From contig CAMPET010000188.1 in assembly GCA_946803715.1 (NCBI GenBank), positions 1 to 64,000 of the forward strand: a stretch of DNA of 64,000 nt, written 5' to 3'. Both the position numbers and the translations under genes were made by a program. Positions within the stretch are counted from its first letter, which is position 1. Every line of letters starts with the position of its first letter. Positions 36,001-45,000 of the stretch are shown here, piece by piece. Source of the stretch: Beroe ovata (lineage: Eukaryota > Ctenophora > Nuda > Beroida > Beroidae). Under the pieces are notes generated by a model. That model did not search any database. It was not told the origin of the DNA and was given only the letters and a program-made list of their open reading frames with translations.

Positions 36001-39000
36001 TTCTGAGGGAAGGGAGGGTGTCAGTGGAAGAGGCATGATTTAATAGACATCGATTATAGTGAAAGAGGCATTTGTTTGTTTTAGAAGCGGAAGAGGCAAA
36101 TATTGAAGGTAACCTGGATGAAGAAATTGAGGAAGATGAAGTTGAGGGATCCCATTTTCAGAGACACATCCATGTCAGGATCAACTTTTCTCATCTTGTC
36201 TTTGTATTGGATCTAGACGAGAAATGAAAGAGATTCTTTGAGAATTGTAAGAGATGTCAGATTTTGAGAAACCCAAAATGAGTGTTCTAGAAGCGAAACC
36301 CCCTCCCCCTTCTTTACCATCCTGAATGAGATCAGTTCAGTGAACTTGTCGGAGTCCACACTCAGAATGTCAGGGTAGTTTTCCACCTCACTGGACTGAC
36401 TGACATCCAGCGATTTGAGTGAACTCATCACCTCCGTTGTTAGGGGCCTCATAATCACCTGGAGCATTGCCAAATAAAATAACGTCACATTGGATTCGAA
36501 CATTCAAATTTTTTGATATATTGACTCTGAAAAGCGTGTTTAGTGAACAAACTTGTCACTATTCACTGTTCAAAATATGCTGAGATGACGGACTAATTCT
36601 TCCCACCTCCGCATTGCAGTTCGAGATGGATATGTCAGCGTATGTCTTCCCCGATGCTTCCAGAGTCAGGGAGATGCTGTTCACAAGGGCAGATGCATGA
36701 ACCTGGTAAATGTGTATGTCAGAATGTTTGAGACAAATCATGGTCAAAACCACTCAGTCTTCAACTCACTCAAGCTTCGGGAATCATGTGATAAAAGTGA
36801 CATAAGTCGGAGAATAAAAAGTAAGATGAAGTTCACCTTGATCAAATCCTCATTTATAGTTCCGACGGACTCAAAGTTTGAGGTGTTCTCAATATCACAA
36901 CTATCCAATGTCTCATCAGCGCTTTCTTCTTGTTGAGGGAGAAGATTCACACCTGGCAAAAATATGATGTGACGCAAGGTAAACAGAGGCCAGCATTGAA
37001 TATTACAACTCTGGGACAAGTTATGGCGTGGGTGCAGTTGTTCGGAAGTTTCATGCGTACTGTTATCAGTTATTCAAGTTCTCCGTCTTACCGAATTCAT
37101 ACAAATTCAGAAACGAATCGACGTGAAGCTTGAGAGACAACTTGTCAAAAGTTCCCAGTACGGCCATTTCCGTGCTCTTGAAATCGGAGTCAAAATAGGG
37201 GGACTTGGAGTCGTTCATCTGTGCAGCTACTGATATCAGAGTTCCTGCGAGAAGAAGGGGGATGGGTCAGAAAAATGATAAGATAGCGATGAGCTACCGC
37301 AAAGCGAATCCAGACTGTATAAATTTGAAGATCATAATGGTAAATGGTTGGGTTTTCTATCAACCTATGTCACCTAAAATCTACTTTCGATAATAGGGGA
37401 TTGTCTGGTGTTACCGTTAGGGGGAGAGGTAATAAGAGCGATGGGAGATGGGCCAGTGAAACAATCCAACACTTCAATCTCCCCCAGGGATGCTTCAACT
37501 TTGTGCATCCAGGTGGTTTTCTGGACTGTGGCACTGATGTTCTTGATGTGCGATTTTAAGACGACCTTCCCTTCGAAATTGCCTGGGATTTCTAACTTAG
37601 ATTTGAGAAATGTCGAGATGATTATGTGGCTTTCCAGAGAATATGATTGAATGACATCATTGATTATACTCTTACTTTCTTTGAGAACTTTCAGCATAAT
37701 GTTGTTCAGAGTAAAGTCGGCCATGATAATCGTTTGACTGATTAACTCTAGTGTATCATCCTGAAATAATGAAAGACCTAGAGTTGTGGAATGTGGACTT
37801 ATTCAAGTGCTGAGAATTTAACCGGACGACAGCTTTGTCAACAATTAGAATTAGAAACCTCGGTTATGATTTGATCATCTTGTCCCAAGAAGTGGTCAGG
37901 AGCATCGTAGAAATTGTCCTCTGACTCCGTTGACACGATTGATGCCGGTGATTTTGCCAAGTTGAAATCTGTCTGCCGTATCGCCTCAACCTTCGCAACT
38001 GGGGATTATAGAAGTTAAGACGTCGCGCGCAACCGCCACACACACTTTTTGTGCGCAACATATTAAAATCAACGACGCGCGTCGTAAAACCGCGTGAAAC
38101 AATTGCTAACGGCGCGCGCAATTGCACTTTTCTCACATGATATTGATTAGAAGAAGTGCTATTTGGCGCGCGCCGTACAAGTTGCGTGATGTATTATCTG
38201 GAGGCGTGCCAATCGATATCATCGTGTGATGTTGCCCTATTGTTTCATGAGGAAGTACATTCATATCACGCACAGAACATCCAGAAATTGTTGATCTAAT
38301 GAATTTGATTACTCCTAGAAATACGACACTAACGACTCCCGTTTTCTGTCACAAAAAGCAGGGAGATAAGTACAAACGTTCCACTCTTCACACCTACCCT
38401 CAGCGTTCGAAGTAGTGACATCGGTTATATCAGCTATCTTGTTCACATCCACCCATATATCATCTACTATCAGTGTATTGGCTCGCGTGGGTTGAGGTGC
38501 AACTGGCACAGGCTCGCCTTTCGGCAAACTGTCAATGATCCTGAACGAGATGTTTATGATAACGACTTGTACGCTGTTTTGTCTAAAAATCGGAAAAAGA
38601 ATTGGTTTCCTTTTCTGATATAGGTCCCGTAACTAGCGTGAATTGTGGCAGCGGGTTATCTAACTAGTACCGGCTGCAGTTTTGCACCAGCTTCTCCCCA
38701 GTTACGTGTCTTAAATCATAGCCCCCGTTCTCACGCAATATCGCACGTGAGATTTGCAAAGGCGCATAATTATACACCCAGAATATACGAGAGCTGCGAG
38801 AAAATCAACCACGAACGAAGAGTTCGTGATGTGATAATCGTTAGTCCTGCAGCTATAACGATGTCTTAGAATCGCAGACATTGTGCCATTCGTCAGCCTT
38901 TGTCATGAAAAAATGGATATCCAGTATAGTAATACGTGAATTGTGATCTAATAGTTCTCTGGGTAAGAGGGGACCTCACAAATTTCACTATAACATGGAC

Positions 39001-42000
39001 AATTTTGGCAGAAGAATAGACAATTAATGTCAGAATCACCGGATCATTTGTTCGCATCACCATCACAGTACGCCAAAACAAACCTTAACTGACCTAACCT
39101 GAACTAAACAAGCGAACACAGAACTTACCTAAACAGATCATTTAGCTTCTTGTCGGACATGACCAACTGGACAGTGTCGAGATGTCCTTTACACTTGATC
39201 TTGGGAATGTTCTTATCATCGGGTAGAATTGAGACAGCCAGATTCACGTCCAGTTTTATTGGGTAGAGAAGGAAGGAATCGAGAGTCATTGAGAAGTCTT
39301 CCGCCCATTCGTCCTGTTGTTATGGGTTGTTATTGTTCCATGAGGTTAGGAGGTGTTTTTATGTCAGGCGTGAGATTAAACATGTTAAAGTCGTCAAAAC
39401 TTATTGATACAAGGGCAAAGTTTATTGATCAGAATGCTAACAACTTTATCGACTGCGGGCCAACCTTGTTAGCAAACATCTTGAGATGGAAATTCTCCAA
39501 GTTGAGATTGTAGTTGTCGTATGCTGTTTCCTCCAGCTCAGCAAGGGACATGGACAACAACTGTCTCTCTGATCTATTTTCCCCCACCTGTTACATACTA
39601 TCAGTGTCATGAAAACTTCATGAGTACAGACTCGGTGTTGTATATCATACAGCAGCATTACTCTTGGCGAGATCTGCACTTCCATATATACATGATCAAC
39701 GATCATCTTTGCGACAGAGCTTGTCTCGGAACACGATAATATGATGACGAATAACATTGATCATTAGCCCCTGCTCTCGCGCGCTGAAAATCTCATCAAA
39801 ACTCGAATAACATAATGAAAACTCATGTTATTGATAACCTGGGTAGTCAGAACAAGGCGTCCCAGATCAGCGACAATAAGGGGTCCGTCCGACTGCAGAC
39901 ACCCCGACTCAGGAATAACCACTTTGGGAGCGGACAGTGTCACCGTGACGTCCACAACTTTGCGTTTCTCTATTGCGTACAGCATTCCTGAGGGGAGATT
40001 GTATGAGAATGGAGCTCAATACATGTACTAACAACGAATATAGAACCCTCAAAATGAAGAATTCCAAGATCTAAGAATGAAGAATTCCTAGATCTTAATT
40101 GGATGCTTATTATCTAATTGGAGTACTGACCTGATTTTCCTTGAGTCTTCAGCTGGTCGGAGTAGTAGTCGATATTCCTTCGTAACTCATCAAACTCCGT
40201 CAACTCCGCCTCAGTCTTCGTGAAATCAATCACCGAGTTGATCAGATTCTGAAGAAATAGCACCTAGTTTATCGCCGAGTTTCGAATTGGACGGGAAAAG
40301 GACTGAGGATGGGAAGGATTTGTCTCGATATTTCCAGTTTTTCTCATATAAGGGATCAAGTGAAACCACTGACATGAGGCACGTGGGAGCCATAGCACTC
40401 CCTTTTGGTGTAATTTGCACATGGTTCACAACGGTTTGTGAGAATGGACCTATAGTTAACACTATCTCAATACCACCACAAGCTGTTACAAGCAGTATAA
40501 ACTGTTGCACACAATGTGATAATGAACGAATTACTACTCAACGCAAGATTCCAGTCGCCCTGTGTTTCTAGCTAATTGCAAATGCTTCGTAGGTAGTTAC
40601 ACTAAGCGTCTATATTGCAGCTATAACGCTGCTGTATAGTACAGTAAAACTGCTGTCAAATGACTGAAAGTTTGGTAATATGTTGATTGTTGTTGACAAT
40701 CAAACAATTTTAAGATGTATCAATTTTATCAAATTTCTCCAGCCTAACCGTAACGATGGATTGGACTATACCAGCTGTCACTCAATTAACTGATTAGGGG
40801 AAGAATGATAGTGCGTGTGTGTGTGTACTGTACCTACTCCTTCATAATGCATCTTTAACCTTCACCAATTCAGATTACCACTCGCAGATAGGGACACATA
40901 CTTTGTCCATTAATAACAACACAATGCGATGTGCATTGAATTGCGCAACGATTAGAATGATAAACAATGGTTACATTGACTTTTGAAGAGTCCATTGTCA
41001 TATAAACTTTAGATGAAGAGCAATTAGTCGCATCCTTCCAATTAAGACATGACCTACTCAGAGTACCATTGTGCGGCATAAAATAACCAAATACAAGCAT
41101 TTTATTCCTCCATAATATGCTAGAACATTGTACACATCATACACTAAGTTCAGCTTGGAGTCTGGAATTCCAAGCTAGATTGCTCGGTCATTCGAAACAC
41201 TATACATTCCAAAGAATATAGTATTTTATACCGTGTAATGTATTATAGTGAGTCAAGAATACGATATTTGCAAAATTCGCAATTAGCGACTGCTATCCGG
41301 TACAAAATCGGTAAAAATTTCGACGGAATTATGAGGAAAGGGCTACAGTAAGGTATGCAGAATATGGAAAATATGAGCTGGAAGATTAAGCGAGCGCTGA
41401 TTTGAGAAGATTAAAATGAATTCTTATTTCTTACCATATCGAAGAGCAGGGTTACTGATGAGAATTTGGAGATAATTACAATGTCAGCCGGAACATCAGA
41501 TGGGTTCATCCTCACTTCACCCTCTGCGATCGGTACTGCGGAAATGTTAGTGAAACGCAAGGAAATAATTTCCCAGATAAGAGGTAGAGCAAAGAATGTC
41601 TTTTGTTAACACGTATTTCTCCAAATAAAAGGTAGAGATTAAAGAGTGTCTATGGTACATTCAAGTACCTATTGAGAAGGATTATGCAGTTAGATATAAA
41701 CTTAAATGAAAACTGTAGCTCAGAGGAATGCAGTTGATTTTTTGAACGAAATACACATGAGTCACGTGACATGGCATAAAATGTGAACAGTGAAGCATCC
41801 TAAAAACATCAAGAGGGAAGGAAGTCATCGCAAGATCTATAACATGAATAAGTTCTAGTGAGTAAGAAACATTTCTGAGTAAGAACAATTCTGGAGTTCT
41901 GATGAGGTACATCATCAGTAATTGTTTTTCTTATCGCATCTGTCCTGTGCGCTACCAGAAATGCATAGCTCAATATCATGGTGATCTTTCATGCGACTTC

Positions 42001-45000
42001 TACTTTAACATCCCAATATACTCCAAACCAGATAAAAGAATGGATAGTTGGTAGTTGGTACATGCACATTGCACATTCATGACAGAAAAGAGTAAATAAA
42101 ACCTACAACAATATTGAGTGTTGAATACACTCGAGGCTTTAAACTCGGATATCGGTTGATCTGTGAAGATAATTAGTGATTTGTTGATCGGTTAATTGTG
42201 GCATGATTTTTCAACCTTCATTCTAACCCTGGAAACCTTCCGGGAAGAGAAGAAGGGTTAAATTTCATCATGTTGTAATAATGATAACACTGATTCCCGT
42301 GTATTTTTGGACGCTGAATCGATTCCCGATCTCATTTTGGACCTATCTCGCTTCCCTGAAGAGCTGTCAATCGTGTGACTACAAAAATCCTATCTGAGGA
42401 GAAATAAGGATTTTCACTGATTTCCCGATGAGTAAGCCTGAAAATTCCTTCAGATTCGAATTCTACGTCAAAAAATAGGCCAGAAACATCCATAACCAGT
42501 CATCGACCTGAAGAAAAATTTTTTTGTCCACATGCGTCCCATTGATTTTCGTGTTTTTATAGGTATTGCTTCCCACAGGTTTGAAATCGTGATTTGGGCG
42601 TGGTTTCACGGCAAGTATGAACACTTCATGATTATATTGAGGATTGATAGTTGTAGTATGATAGTAGGAGAGATGAATTGGTGGAAAATTTGGGTCGTAA
42701 GTGATGGTAAAGCCTCCATTAGAGACCTCCAAAATCGACTTATAAAAGTGTGGAGTCACTCACTTCACTTTTTACAGATACTGAGATCGGAAATTGGAAG
42801 AAAACTTTTTGTCCGATTTTCATGAAGATACCACTGATTCCCTTGTATTTTTGGACGCTGAGTCGATTCCCGATCTATTTTTGGACCTATCACGCTTTCC
42901 TGAAGAGATGTCAATCGTGTGACTTCAAATACCACACCTGAGGAGAAATTAGGATTTTCACTGATTTTCCGATGAGTTAGCCTGAAAATTCCTTCAGATT
43001 CGGATTCTACGTCAAAAAATAGGCCAGAAACATCCATAACCAGTCATCGACCTGATGAAAAAATTTTTTGTGTACATGCGTCCCATTGATTTTCGTGTTT
43101 TTATAGCTATTGCTTCCCACAGGTTTAAAATCGTGATTTGGGCGTGGTTTCACGGCAAGTATGAACACTTCATGATTATATTGAGGATTGATAGTTGTAG
43201 TATGATAGTAGGAGAGATGATTTGGTGGAAAATTTGGATCGTAAGTGATGGTAAAGCCTCCATTAGAGACCTCCAAAATCGAAATATAAAAGTGTGGAGT
43301 CACTCACTTCACTTTTTACAGATTAGATAATGAGATCGGAAATTCGAAGAAAACTTTTTGTCCGATTTTCATGAAGATACCACTGATTCCCATGTATTTT
43401 TGGACGCTGCATCGATTCCCGATCGAATTTTGGACCTATCTCGCTTCCCTGAAGAGCTGTCAATCGTGTGACAGCTATTTCCACAAATAGTTCTGTGAAT
43501 TATATGCTACCAAATACTACAGAGTACCTACATTGCTCGAAACTTTACATAGGATATAGGTATGTTACAGCCATTGTTTAGGACAATTAACAAACACAAG
43601 CTCAGTCCTCATTTGAATCGAACTTTATAGATGGCATGGGATATCTATTATCAGTACAATACATTTATCTTCACGGCGTCGTGTGAAATGTACCAAAAAG
43701 TTACACTGTTCCATGCAGTTACACTGTATTACATTGTCTGTTTGTGTGTAGCTAAATAGAGCAGTGTATAATGTACAATGTGTGATGTACTGTGTAAATA
43801 GTACATTATACATACTGCTGGCTAAAAATGCATCAATGTACATTGTACACTTTTCAGTGTGTTCCTTTGTTATGACCTCATAGTTCACAAGCGTTTGTTA
43901 ATAAACCAGCATTGAGTAACTTGAAACCCCTGAGATAATTCAATTCCTTCCCGGATGTACAGCAATCACTTGTGGAGGAAACTCTAGCCTTTTCTTCATT
44001 CCATTCCAAGTTAAACTCAAGAGTCCAAAATTGATGTAGGAATATACAGTAAAGACGTAAACACTCAACACTAAATAATCGAATGGGACTTTATTGGATC
44101 ACATTGGATAATTCTTATTTAACTACGACTACGCGGTCTGAATTGCCTGTTATTGGGACTATTCTACTCCAAAAACCCATGAAAACATTTGGAAGATTCA
44201 ACTATCATCATAAAAACAACGGCAGCTAACTTAGCTTCTCCCATACTTCACAGTTGCCACACTATCTAATATCTATAGTATCTGGGTATATACTCTATTC
44301 CCAGATTTCAATGCATTGTACGAGTGATATGTATATGAGATTTGTGTCGGCAACACACGTGTTGAAGTGTACCTGTTGCATTCCTGTATTATTTTATACA
44401 CGCGATGAACGGAGGATCCTGGAGATCCTCATGGAACGTGTATTGTAGCAACATTGAAATAGTATGATACTCAGCAAGTTGCTATGAAACTACAATATGT
44501 TGCTAAGCAACCGCAATATATTGCTAAGGAACTACAAAATGTCGCTAAGCAACCGCAATATATTGCTAAGGAACTACAATATGTTGGTAAGCAACTACAA
44601 TATGTCGCTAAGTAACTACAATATGTCGCTAAGGAAAGTACTCACCTATGCTACTGGAGTCTGTAGGTGTCAGGATGCTGCTTTCATCTGACACCACGTA
44701 GACAGTTTGTATGTGATAACTGAGGTGAATTCCATTACCGTGTGGTATGATACCAAGTTCGCTGGTTATGCCTTGAACAGCAGCCTGGAGACAAGTGGTG
44801 TCAATAGAATCGCATCGCCGACAGTGGTGTCAACAAAGAGCTGTTGCACTTTAAAGTGGTGCCAAGAAAACTTGCACCACGTGAAAGTGGTGTCAAGCAG
44901 TTGTCAATCACCACACATGATACCTCTGCAATCAACTTGGTGTCATCATTCAGCTTGAATGAAACTTTGTCAACATCCAATTTCAGCTTGATTTTGACGT

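Larger units (their letters stand above)
41540..44640. other. Large VPS13 intron with repeats
   Basis: No exon is recognised over 3.1 kb. It contains a ~545-bp tandem repeat (42291-43480) and a small dyad near 43765-43820 (GTATAATGTAC...GTACATTATAC). A 21-bp minisatellite abuts the splice donor of the preceding exon. Confidence 0.6.

Noticed and set aside
42463-43303. Pair of conserved 98-codon frames as genes
   Set aside because: They lie in a tandem repeat inside an intron, have no family match, and the diverged copy at 49.2 kb does not keep the frame. Kept only as a repeat observation.
44487-44634. Possible CRISPR-like or regulatory array
   Set aside because: Direct 21-bp units without spacers; it is an ordinary minisatellite in an animal intron.
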